Positions 1 to 6,915 of a stretch of DNA of 10,345 nucleotides are shown here, piece by piece. The translations under genes were made by a program, and so were the position numbers. The first letter of the stretch is position 1, and every line of letters begins with the position of its first letter. The notes beneath the pieces are model-generated. The model was given only the letters and a program-made list of their open reading frames with translations. It did not search any database and was not told the DNA's origin. Origin of the DNA: Acidobacteriota bacterium (lineage in GTDB: Bacteria > Acidobacteriota > Terriglobia > UBA7540 > JAPUME01); assembly GCA_027294185.1 (NCBI GenBank), contig JAPUME010000062.1, positions 1 to 10,345 on the forward strand. Direction: 5' to 3'.

Positions 1-122
1 ACAGTGACCGCCGCCTGAGCCCAACCGCCAGCTCTACGACTCGATGACCCGATGACTCGATGACCGCGGGAATCCCCGAACTCGACTTGAATGGGAATCA
101 AAAAGGGGAGAAGAGAACGGCC
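1..122. other. Intergenic region downstream of ispG, cut by window edge
   Basis: This stretch follows the ispG stop codon on the minus strand. I see no convincing coding sequence and no hairpin followed by a T-run, so no terminator can be supported. A short tandem repeat (42-65) is the only structure. The word GGGAATC also occurs twice as a direct repeat, near positions 68 and 94. Confidence 0.5.
42..65. repeat. Tandem 8-bp repeat, three copies of CGATGACY
   Basis: Three head-to-tail copies are visible: CGATGACC (42-49), CGATGACT (50-57) and CGATGACC (58-65). A degenerate fourth copy, TACGACT, precedes them. The 8-bp unit is not a multiple of three and lies outside any credible gene, so it looks like a non-coding microsatellite-like array. 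I cannot tell whether it is part of a genome-wide family. Confidence 0.75.
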
Positions 123-1265
123 TCAGCCCGAAGATGGGGGAGAAGCCAGCTCGACCGCCGGGGCAGATGTAGGTTCATTCTTTTCAGCCACATACCGCTC
201 AATTTCTTTCACCAGTTCGGGCACGATATCGGCTTCCGAAACCCGCCGGACGACTTTCCCCTCGCGGTAGATGACGCCGTTGCCGCGCCCGCAAGCCACA
301 CCTAAATCAGCCTCGCGCGCCTCGCCGGGTCCGTTAACCGCGCAGCCCATCACGGCCAGCGATACCGGGTAGCGGATGTGCGCCGTCGCCTGCTCGATTT
401 CACCGGCGATCTTGAACAGGTCCACTTCCAGCCTTCCGCAGGTGGGACAGGCGATCACCACCGGGCCGCGGCTGCGCAACTCGAGCGCCTTCAGAATCTC
501 GTAGCCCACTCGCACTTCCTCCGCCGGGTCTGTGGCCAGCGAGACGCGAATCGTATCGCCGATGCCTTCCGCCAGCAGCATCCCCAATCCAATGGACGAC
601 TTGATCGTTCCCACATATTGCGTACCGGCTTCGGTGATGCCTAGGTGAAAGGGATAGTCGCACCTCGTCGCCAGCAGACGGTACGCCGCGACGGTCAGCT
701 TCACGTTCGAGGACTTGAGGGAAATAATGATGTCGCGGAAATCCAGCTCTTCCAGAATGCCGATGTGGTACTGGGCGCTCTCGGCCATCGCCTCCGGCGT
801 CGGGTAGCCGTATTTCTCAAGCAGCCGCCGCTCGAGCGACCCGGCATTGACGCCGATGCGAATCGGGACTTTGCATTCCTGCGCCTTTCGCACCACCTGG
901 CGGACCTTTTCCGCGTCGCCGATATTTCCGGGGTTGATGCGAAGCTTGTCGATGCCCGCATCGAGAACCATCAGGGCCAGTTTGTATTGAAAATGAATGT
1001 CGGCGACCAGAACGGCATCGGACCGTTTGCGAATCTCGACCAGAGCCCTGGCCGCTTCAACGTCCGGCACGGCGAGGCGGACGATTTCGCATCCCGCCTC
1101 CTCCATCTGCCGAATCTGCTCGAGTGTGGCCTCAACATCACGCGTGTCGGTTTTTGTCATCGACTGCACGGTGATGGCCGCATCTCCGCCCACCGTCAGT
1201 CGTCCGATCCGGACTTTGCGCGTCTTGCGGCGAGGGTTGAAATGTTCTGTGTCGCTAAAGTTCAA
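123..1265 (-). CDS. ispG: (E)-4-hydroxy-3-methylbut-2-enyl-diphosphate synthase IspG (GcpE)
   Basis: IspG converts MEcPP to HMBPP, the penultimate step of the MEP isoprenoid pathway, using a [4Fe-4S] cluster in the cytosol. The 380-residue product has the short two-domain bacterial form. The N-terminal TIM barrel carries [13 protein letters not shown] (31-43), [11 protein letters not shown] (106-116) and [11 protein letters not shown] (135-145). The C-terminal domain supplies the cluster ligands: CPTC (C273, C276), then GCAVNGPGE (C308, and E315 as the expected fourth ligand). The start is TTG at 1265: an in-frame TAG lies four codons upstream, no ATG precedes the conserved barrel, and AGGA sits about 8 nt before it. 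The last ~17 residues are a Pro/Ser/Ala-rich tail that probably has no catalytic role. It is the last gene of the uppS-cdsA-dxr-rseP-ispG run, 72 bp after rseP. Identification is firm; only the start is less certain. Confidence 0.97.
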   Translation of the reverse strand: MNFSDTEHFNPRRKTRKVRIGRLTVGGDAAITVQSMTKTDTRDVEATLEQIRQMEEAGCEIVRLAVPDVEAARALVEIRKRSDAVLVADIHFQYKLALMVLDAGIDKLRINPGNIGDAEKVRQVVRKAQECKVPIRIGVNAGSLERRLLEKYGYPTPEAMAESAQYHIGILEELDFRDIIISLKSSNVKLTVAAYRLLATRCDYPFHLGITEAGTQYVGTIKSSIGLGMLLAEGIGDTIRVSLATDPAEEVRVGYEILKALELRSRGPVVIACPTCGRLEVDLFKIAGEIEQATAHIRYPVSLAVMGCAVNGPGEAREADLGVACGRGNGVIYREGKVVRRVSEADIVPELVKEIERYVAEKNEPTSAPAVELASPPSSG

Positions 1266-1337
1266 AACGTTGTCCTATTACTCGAAGCCGGATCAAGCCT
1301 CCTCCGGCATGCTCACCGGAGTTCTCAACTCCGCCTT
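1266..1337 (-). other. rseP-ispG spacer with two potential hairpins
   Basis: This 72-bp spacer is the longest gap within the left cluster. Read on the minus strand it holds a 7-bp stem with a 3-nt loop (CGGAGTT/AACTCCG, 1317-1333). A 6-bp pair, GCCGGA and TCCGGC, follows. Neither is followed by a T-run, so neither looks like an intrinsic terminator. They could be mRNA processing or stabilising elements that uncouple ispG from rseP, but that is inference. The ispG ribosome binding site (AGGA) lies at the end of the spacer. Confidence 0.4.
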
Positions 1338-2663
1338 CTATCCCGGCGTGAAGATTTTTGCGATATCGTTGTACATCACAAAAACGGCAAACATGATCAG
1401 AACCATCATGCCTGCCATGGTGAATCGCTCCTTGAGTTTCATGCTCATGTCCCGCCGCATCAACGATTCGATGGCCAGGAAAAGGATCACTCCCCCATCG
1501 AGGACCGGAATCGGCAAAAGGTTGAGAATCCCCAGTTGCAGGCTGATAAACGCCATGATCTCTATCAGTTGCGGCAGGCCAGCTTCGTAAGCCCGGCCCG
1601 AAATCTGAGCGATTCCGATCGGACCGGACAACGCCCGCGCCGAGAGATTTCCCGTGATCAGTTTCCCGATGATTTGGAAGGTACGCACCGTGTTGCGGGA
1701 GAGATCCTCCACGGACCGCTCCCAAGCCTGAAGCCAGGGAAGCTGCTTAACCACAGTGTCATTTCGGAAGGTGACACCGATGCGCCACTTGGTCACTTCG
1801 CCCAATTCCGAATAGATCGGTTTAAGACGGGTCTCGATTTTCTCTCCCCCGCGCAGAACCGTCATTGCGACCTCAGCCCCTTCCAGCGTCTGGAGGAGCG
1901 GTGACAGGCACACCCAGCAGAATAATTCCCTGCCGTTTATGGCTACAATCTCGTCGCCCTGCTGCAATCCCGCAAGGCCGGCAGGCAACTCGGGATCGAT
2001 CAGGTCCAGTACGGCGGGCATGTAAGGAAACCAACCGACGCTCCCCACCTGATTCGGACCTTTCGCTTGCGGAGTAACGCTCACCCGGAAGGTCTCTTCG
2101 CCCCTCAGTATCGTCAGGGCGATCGGTTCATTCACAGTCGTCAGGACCTCAAACTGCAGTTCCTCCCAGGTGGGATTCGCAAGCTTCCCGGCCGCCACAA
2201 TACGGTCACCCGCCTTGATGCCTGCCTCCTCGGCAGGGGCCCCTTCGTCAACGTCTCCCACTCGCGCGGGTTGTTCCAGAAAGGCCGGTCTCTCATAGTG
2301 ATAATGGAAAAGTCCCGCCATAAGCGTGACCGCGAGAAAGCCGTTCATCAGGGGGCCCATGGCTACTACGATAAAGCGCTGCCAGCGCGGTTTTGAGTAG
2401 AAATCCGCCGGGTCGCCCGTATGCTCATCGGTGGGTTGCTCGCCGGCCATCTTGACGTAGCCACCCAGCGGCAGCATGGCGATGCGATAGTCGGTGCCCC
2501 CCTTCTTGAACCCGACCAGACGAGGGCCGAATCCCAGGGAAAAAGTCAGCACCCGGATGCCGAAAAACTTCGCGGCCAGGAAGTGCCCCAGCTCGTGAAT
2601 GAAAATCATCACGCCCAGCACGACAATGACCGAGCCGGCGTTGGTGAGAAATGCAGATAACAT
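1338..2663 (-). CDS. rseP: RIP metalloprotease RseP (site-2 protease, M50 family)
   Basis: RseP is an inner-membrane zinc protease that cuts transmembrane helices. In proteobacteria it releases sigma-E from its anti-sigma factor and clears signal-peptide remnants. The 441-residue product shows the zinc motif HELGH in the first membrane segment (H23, E24, H27). Further on are the FSLGFGPRL loop (41-49), GPLMN at the second core segment (103-107), and the third zinc ligand in NLLPIPVLDGG (D389). Between the core segments are two PDZ domains (about 130-200 and 213-285, each with a GDxIV strand), as in E. coli RseP. A final hydrophobic segment lies at about 415-431. The start is ATG at 2663, with GGAG 11 nt upstream overlapping the dxr stop codon. 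Its place after uppS-cdsA-dxr is a widely conserved order. The actual substrate here is unknown; no sigma or anti-sigma gene is in view. Confidence 0.97.
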   Translation of the reverse strand: MLSAFLTNAGSVIVVLGVMIFIHELGHFLAAKFFGIRVLTFSLGFGPRLVGFKKGGTDYRIAMLPLGGYVKMAGEQPTDEHTGDPADFYSKPRWQRFIVVAMGPLMNGFLAVTLMAGLFHYHYERPAFLEQPARVGDVDEGAPAEEAGIKAGDRIVAAGKLANPTWEELQFEVLTTVNEPIALTILRGEETFRVSVTPQAKGPNQVGSVGWFPYMPAVLDLIDPELPAGLAGLQQGDEIVAINGRELFCWVCLSPLLQTLEGAEVAMTVLRGGEKIETRLKPIYSELGEVTKWRIGVTFRNDTVVKQLPWLQAWERSVEDLSRNTVRTFQIIGKLITGNLSARALSGPIGIAQISGRAYEAGLPQLIEIMAFISLQLGILNLLPIPVLDGGVILFLAIESLMRRDMSMKLKERFTMAGMMVLIMFAVFVMYNDIAKIFTPG

Positions 2664-2674
2664 CCTGCTGGTTA

Positions 2675-2681
2675 CTCCTTA
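2675..2681 (-). promoter_or_regulatory. rseP ribosome binding site overlapping the dxr stop codon
   Basis: On the minus strand the dxr stop TAA is the first part of TAAGGAG, whose GGAG is the best ribosome binding site for rseP (spacing 11 nt). A ribosome finishing dxr would sit on the rseP start region, which suggests translational coupling. The geometry is seen in the sequence; the coupling is inferred. Confidence 0.6.
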
Positions 2682-3875
2682 GGTGAAATCGTTGAGGAGG
2701 CTTTCGCGGGCATAAGCCCTCGCCTCACGGTCACAATCCCAGACGTCCGCCAGCGATCTGAGCCGAGCCACTGAGGTCCGCCGCAGCACCCGCTGGATGA
2801 GGCGGGGAATATCGGTAAACTTGACCCGCCGCTTCAGGAAAGCCTCGACGGCAACCTCATCGGCAGCGTTCAAGGCGCAAGGCATCGACCCTCCCGACTC
2901 GAGCGCCTCTCGCGCCAGCCCCAGGCACGGAAACCGCCGCAGGTCGGGCAGCTCAAAATCGAGCCGCTTCATCTGCTCCCACGAGAGCAACTGCGAAGCC
3001 CCCTTCGCCGCCACCCCGTTTATGGATAAACGGTCGGGATAGTTCAGCGCGTAGCGGATGGGCAGCTTCATGTCCGCCACGCCCATCTGGGCGATCAGGG
3101 ACCCATCCTTAAATTCTACCATGGAGTGGACGATAGATTGCGGGTGGATCAGCACCTGAATGGCTTCCGAGGGCATACGAAAGAGCCAGTGGGCCTCGAT
3201 GACCTCGAATCCCTTGTTCATCAGCGTCGCCGAATCGAGAGTAATGCGGCCGCCCATCTTCCAGGTAGGATGCCGCAGCGCCTGTTCGGGTCTGATTCTT
3301 TCCAGCGCCCTGCGGGAAGTTTTCAGGAACGGCCCCCCCGAGGCGGTCAAAATGAGGTTTCGGACTTCCTCTCGCCGTCCGGCCCTTAAACATTGGTGGA
3401 TGGCGTTATGTTCGCTATCGACGGGAAGAATGTCGCTTTTCGTTTTCCGTGCCAGGCGGGTGATCAACTCCCCGGCTACTACCAGCGTTTCTTTGTTTGC
3501 CAGGGCCACGGACTTCCCCGACTCGACGGCCCGGTAGGTGGCTTCCAGTCCTGTGACTCCGTGCGAGGCCGAAACGACGGTATCGACCTGTGGATGCGTA
3601 GCCGCCTCCGACATTCCGCCGCTTCCGAAAACAATCTTCACACGCGGCCGATAGCCTTCCATCCGAAGCCTCTCCCGAAGACTCCGGGCCAGCTTTAGGT
3701 CCCGCACGGATACTATTTTGGGTTGAAGTTGATGGATTTGTCGATTGAGGACTCGAAGGTTTCCCCCGGCTGTGAGACCGATGACGCGAAAGCGGTCCGC
3801 CAGGGACTGGATCACTCGACAGGTGTTTCGGCCTACCGAGCCCGTGGAACCGAGAATACAAACGCCCTTTACCAT
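2679..3875 (-). CDS. dxr: 1-deoxy-D-xylulose 5-phosphate reductoisomerase Dxr (IspC)
   Basis: Dxr rearranges and reduces DXP to MEP with NADPH and a divalent metal, the first committed step of the MEP pathway and the target of fosmidomycin. The 398-residue protein opens with the NADPH loop LGSTGSVG (8-15). It then shows ALANKET (124-130), PVDSEHNAIHQ (151-161, metal ligands D153 and E155), LTASGGPF (176-183), HPTWKMG (202-208), ATLMNKGFEVIEA (216-228, third ligand E224), HPQSIVHSMVE (244-254) and NAADE (336-340). All catalytic motifs are intact. The segment usually written GxPDM reads GVADM (265-269), a Pro-to-Ala change. I chose ATG at 3875 because it places the NADPH motif at the usual distance from the N-terminus. 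An in-frame GTG at 3908 would add 11 residues with no family support. The start overlaps the cdsA stop by 7 bp (ATGGTAA), and rseP follows after 15 bp. Confidence 0.97.
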   Translation of the reverse strand: MVKGVCILGSTGSVGRNTCRVIQSLADRFRVIGLTAGGNLRVLNRQIHQLQPKIVSVRDLKLARSLRERLRMEGYRPRVKIVFGSGGMSEAATHPQVDTVVSASHGVTGLEATYRAVESGKSVALANKETLVVAGELITRLARKTKSDILPVDSEHNAIHQCLRAGRREEVRNLILTASGGPFLKTSRRALERIRPEQALRHPTWKMGGRITLDSATLMNKGFEVIEAHWLFRMPSEAIQVLIHPQSIVHSMVEFKDGSLIAQMGVADMKLPIRYALNYPDRLSINGVAAKGASQLLSWEQMKRLDFELPDLRRFPCLGLAREALESGGSMPCALNAADEVAVEAFLKRRVKFTDIPRLIQRVLRRTSVARLRSLADVWDCDREARAYARESLLNDFT

Positions 3876-4768
3876 CCCGCCAATCTCTCCACCACGCCGG
3901 CAAGCCACAGAACCGGCGCCGCCGTCAACAAGCTATCCAGCCGGTCAAGAAGACCCCCATGCCCGGGAAGAATCGTGGAGGAATCCTTCACGCCCGCCGA
4001 GCGCTTTAGGGCCGACTCCGCCAGGTCGCCCACTTGCCCGGCCACGGCCACCACCGCGGCCAGTATGAGAACTCCCGCCATCGACCGCGACTCCAAAATA
4101 AAGACGGCGAACAGCGCTCCCACCCCGAGGCTTCCCGCCAGCCCCCCAACGGCTCCCTCCACGGTTTTCTTGGGGCTTATCGCAGGGGCAAACCGGACCC
4201 GTCCCAATCCTCGGCCCACAAAGTAAGCGGCAACGTCCCCCACCCAGACCACGGCGAACAGGAAGAGGACCAGCATCCCGCCACTCTCGGGATCATCAAA
4301 GCGCAGCCTCGCCAGCCAGCTAAGCCCCAGACCGATAAAGATAACGCCGAAAAGCGTCGCTGCCACAGCGGGTAAGTATGCCTTTACATCCTGCCGGCCG
4401 CCGAGTGCCAACAGAGGGAACACCGTCACAAAGCCAACCAGCACCGGAACAAGGCCGAAACCGAGACCCATATCATTGACTTCAAGAATCTGTGCGACGG
4501 GGAGCACCAAGCCTCCCAGATATCCTAAGACGGGAAACGTTCCCAGCCCGGCATGCTCGACCATCCGGAAGTACTCGTACAGGCAAAGCTCAATGGTCAG
4601 CACCAATGCGGGCAGGAAAAGCCACAAGGGCGCGAACCCGGCCAGGTAAACGGTGGGAATCAGCAGAAGTATGGCTGTGAGGATGCGTTGATGAAGATTG
4701 GACCGCCGGGCGAAAGAATCCGGGGCCTTTTCCGCCGCCCGAGGCAGGCTCGATTCACCCGTCGTCAC
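3869..4768 (-). CDS. cdsA: Phosphatidate cytidylyltransferase CdsA
   Basis: CdsA is an integral membrane enzyme that makes CDP-diacylglycerol from phosphatidic acid and CTP, the branch point for bacterial phospholipids. The 299-residue product is rich in hydrophobic segments, starting after a ~25-residue polar N-terminus. It carries the family motif SPKKTVEG (198-205). Near the C-terminus is the CDS signature (252-278), with SALKR, VKDSS and LPGHGGLLDRLD containing the conserved Lys, Asp, His and Asp residues that bind metal and substrate. The start is GTG at 4768, overlapping the uppS stop as GTGA, and dxr begins inside the cdsA stop region. This uppS-cdsA-dxr order is common in bacteria and suggests coordinated synthesis of lipid carriers and membrane lipid. 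The length is typical of the family. The only doubt is the exact start. Confidence 0.96.
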   Translation of the reverse strand: MTTGESSLPRAAEKAPDSFARRSNLHQRILTAILLLIPTVYLAGFAPLWLFLPALVLTIELCLYEYFRMVEHAGLGTFPVLGYLGGLVLPVAQILEVNDMGLGFGLVPVLVGFVTVFPLLALGGRQDVKAYLPAVAATLFGVIFIGLGLSWLARLRFDDPESGGMLVLFLFAVVWVGDVAAYFVGRGLGRVRFAPAISPKKTVEGAVGGLAGSLGVGALFAVFILESRSMAGVLILAAVVAVAGQVGDLAESALKRSAGVKDSSTILPGHGGLLDRLDSLLTAAPVLWLAGVVERLAGW

Positions 4769-5532
4769 TGGCCCAGCCCCCCATAGCGCCGCTCCCGCTT
4801 CTGGAAGTCAACCACGGCTTGAAGCAAATCGAGCTGCGTGAAGTCGGGCCAATACTTGCTCGTCACCCAGATTTCAGAGTAGGCCACCTGCCAGAGCAGG
4901 AAGTTGCTCAAGCGCAGCTCGCCGCTGGTGCGAATCAGAAGGTCCGGGTCGGGAAGATCCCGCGTGTAGAGAGCCTGGCTGATCGTCTCCTCATCGATGC
5001 GCAACTGGCCGGTGCGGGAGCCGCGTTTGACCAGCTCCCTGGTCGCGTCCACAATTTCCGCCCGCGAGCCGTAATTGAGGGCCAGGGTCAGCCGCATCCC
5101 CTTGTTGTTCCGAGTCCGCTCGACGGCGCGCTCCAGGTCTTTCTGCACGGCTTTCGACAACTCACCGATGCGCCCGATACTCTCCAGGCGAATGTTGTTT
5201 TCGTTCAAATCATCCACGGCATCCTTCAGGTATTCCCGCAGCAACGACATGAGAAACCGTACCTCGGCGGGGGGCCGTTTCCAATTCTCGAGCGAGAAAG
5301 CATAGAGAGTGAGAAAAGATATACCCAGGCGGGTGCAGCCTTTCACCGCTTCCCGAACCGCTCCAATGCCCGCCCGGTGGCCCGCAAAGCGCGGCAGATG
5401 TTTCCCTTTGGCCCAGCGCCCGTTTCCGTCCATGATGATGGCGATGTGGGCGGGAAGGCGGTCGAGATCGATCGCCGCCAGCAGTTCGGCTTCTCGTTTT
5501 GAGCTTTTCTGAGATGATCGAACGGGGGTCAA
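4765..5532 (-). CDS. uppS: Isoprenyl transferase / undecaprenyl diphosphate synthase UppS (cis-prenyltransferase)
   Basis: UppS adds cis-isoprene units to farnesyl diphosphate to form undecaprenyl diphosphate, the lipid carrier for peptidoglycan and O-antigen. Diagnostic motifs are HIAIIMDGNGRWA with the catalytic Asp, GHRAG, LTLYAFSLENWKRP, LALNYGSRAEIVDA, and the C-terminal DPDLLIRTSGELRLSNFLLW followed by YSEIW. The cis-prenyltransferase regions are all present. I prefer TTG at 5532 (255 residues, the usual family length), because GGGAG lies about 9 nt upstream. A longer form from TTG at 5583 (272 residues) would add a basic, unconserved leader with a poor ribosome binding site. The stop overlaps the cdsA start. 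It is the first gene of the left cluster, 93 bp downstream of the NRAMP gene, so it could be co-transcribed with it or use its own promoter. Exact chain length cannot be read from sequence. Confidence 0.95.
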   Translation of the reverse strand: MTPVRSSQKSSKREAELLAAIDLDRLPAHIAIIMDGNGRWAKGKHLPRFAGHRAGIGAVREAVKGCTRLGISFLTLYAFSLENWKRPPAEVRFLMSLLREYLKDAVDDLNENNIRLESIGRIGELSKAVQKDLERAVERTRNNKGMRLTLALNYGSRAEIVDATRELVKRGSRTGQLRIDEETISQALYTRDLPDPDLLIRTSGELRLSNFLLWQVAYSEIWVTSKYWPDFTQLDLLQAVVDFQKRERRYGGLGQ

Positions 5533-5554
5533 ACGCTTCTTCTCCCGAGAATCA

Positions 5555-5583
5555 AAGTTAGCACACCGACCTATCCCCCGCAA
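5555..5583 (-). promoter_or_regulatory. Possible sigma70-type promoter for the uppS cluster
   Basis: In the gap between the NRAMP gene and uppS the minus strand reads TTGCGG (5583-5578), a 17-bp spacer, then TAACTT (5560-5555). Only the strongest -35 bases (TTG) and three of six -10 bases match consensus, so this is weak. If real, transcription would begin just before the GGGAG ribosome binding site, which fits the uppS start at 5532 and not the one at 5583. Confidence 0.22.
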
Positions 5584-5625
5584 GCGAGTGCGGTCCCGCA
5601 GCTTTCCGCCGTGGAAACACGGGTC

Positions 5626-6888
5626 TCAACCGATGGTGGCTTCCGGGAAAACTCCACTCAGGGCAAGCGTCAGGGTGAGAACCACCATCACGACAACCGT
5701 CATCCAGGCGACGACATTGAGGGCCGGGTGATTCCGGTATTTACCCATCAGGTCTTTACGACTGCTGAGGCGAACGATGAAAATCAGCACCACCGGCAGC
5801 AGAAAACCGTTGACCACCTGCGAGAGTAGAATCACGGGAATCAGAGGGATGCCGGGGATCAGAACGATGCCGGCTCCTCCAAAAACCAGCACGGTATAGA
5901 GCCAGTAAAAGACCGGCGCTTCGTGGAACTTGCGGTTGACTCCGGCCTCCAAACCCAGTCCCTCGCAGACGTAGTAGGCCGTTGCCAGAGGAAGAACCGA
6001 GGCGGCCAGAAGAGATGCGTTACACAGCCCGACCGCGAAGAGGGTGGAGGCCCAGCGCCCCGCCAGCGGCTCCAAGGCCAGCGCAGCCTGCGCGGCATCT
6101 TTGATTTCGTGCTGGCCCGATTGATGGAGGGTGACGGCACAGCCGACGACGATGAAAAATACCAGCGCAGCCGAAAATACGCCGCCCAGGATTACATCCC
6201 AGCGCGCCTGTCGAATATGTTGGACTTTGATTCCCTTTTCGACCACTGAGGACTGCTGGTAGAACTGCATCCAGGGCGCGATGACGGCCCCGGCCATACC
6301 GATGACCATCATCAAATAAGCGGGTTCATAATGGATGCGAGGAGTCACGGTGCTGGTGAGCGCCTCGGACCAGTCCGGCCCGGCCAGAAACGCCGAGGCA
6401 AAGTAGGCCAAATAGAAAAGGCAGGCCACCAGGAAAACCTTTTCCACCGACCGGTAGGTTCCCTTGACCACCAACCCCCAGACCAGCAGGGCTCCCAGAG
6501 GCACACTCAGGTATCGGCTGGCGCCGAATATCTCAAGACTCGTAGCCACCCCGGCGAATTCGGCGACGATGTTGCTTAAATTCGCCGCCACCAGCGCCAG
6601 CATCAGGAGGAAGGTGGCGCGAAATCCGTACTCCTCGCGAATCAGGTCGGCCAGGCCTTTCCCGGTCACCACACCCATCCGCGCGCACATCTCCTGGATT
6701 ACGATCAGCGCCACCAGGATGGGAATGAGCGTCCAGAGCAGATCGAATCCGTAACGCGCCCCCGCCGCGGAGGCGATGTAGATGCCCCCGGCGTCGTTAT
6801 CTACCGTGGCCGTAATCAGACCCGGGCCTACGACGGCCAGGAAAACGACCATGGTTTTGCGGTACCGTTTGAGCCGCCTCCAGATCAC
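5626..6888 (-). CDS. NRAMP-family divalent metal transporter, NRMT-like (probable Mg2+)
   Basis: This is a 420-residue polytopic membrane protein with about eleven hydrophobic segments and the NRAMP/SLC11 fold (LeuT-like). Helix 1 holds GPGLITATVDNDAGG (21-35) and helix 6 holds GMAGAVIAPWMQFY (197-210). These align with the family motifs DPGN and MPHN, but the metal-site Asn becomes A33, the Met becomes A204 and the His becomes W206; D30 is kept. Classical Mn/Fe NRAMPs need the Asn and Met. Their loss is the pattern I associate with the NRAMP-related Mg2+ transporters characterised in Clostridium and Eggerthella. Mg2+ (or hydrated Mg2+/Mn2+) is therefore more likely than Fe. The start is GTG at 6888 with a strong GGGGAG 5 nt upstream. 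It lies 27 bp after a gene encoding a soluble MgtE-type Mg2+ sensor, which supports the substrate guess. Family assignment is firm; substrate is inferred. Confidence 0.9.
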   Translation of the reverse strand: MIWRRLKRYRKTMVVFLAVVGPGLITATVDNDAGGIYIASAAGARYGFDLLWTLIPILVALIVIQEMCARMGVVTGKGLADLIREEYGFRATFLLMLALVAANLSNIVAEFAGVATSLEIFGASRYLSVPLGALLVWGLVVKGTYRSVEKVFLVACLFYLAYFASAFLAGPDWSEALTSTVTPRIHYEPAYLMMVIGMAGAVIAPWMQFYQQSSVVEKGIKVQHIRQARWDVILGGVFSAALVFFIVVGCAVTLHQSGQHEIKDAAQAALALEPLAGRWASTLFAVGLCNASLLAASVLPLATAYYVCEGLGLEAGVNRKFHEAPVFYWLYTVLVFGGAGIVLIPGIPLIPVILLSQVVNGFLLPVVLIFIVRLSSRKDLMGKYRNHPALNVVAWMTVVVMVVLTLTLALSGVFPEATIG

Positions 6889-6915
6889 CCCATCTCCCCC
6901 CGTCGATTTCGCCCT

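Noticed and set aside
645..1904. Long plus-strand open frame (419 codons) across ispG and rseP
   Set aside because: It lies antisense to two genes with complete catalytic motifs, crosses their boundary, is rich in Arg/His/Gln as expected for antisense of GC-rich coding DNA, and shows no family motif.
3876..3908. Longer Dxr from GTG at 3908
   Set aside because: The extra 11 residues have no counterpart in the family. The ATG at 3875 puts the NADPH motif at the normal position and forms a typical short overlap with cdsA.
5533..5583. Longer UppS from TTG at 5583
   Set aside because: The added leader is not conserved and has a poor ribosome binding site. TTG at 5532 has GGGAG at good spacing and gives the usual length. 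Not fully excluded.
5609..5622. Small hairpin CCGTG-GAAA-CACGG after the NRAMP gene
   Set aside because: The stem is only 5 bp and has no T-run, so it is not a credible terminator. It could form by chance in GC-rich DNA.
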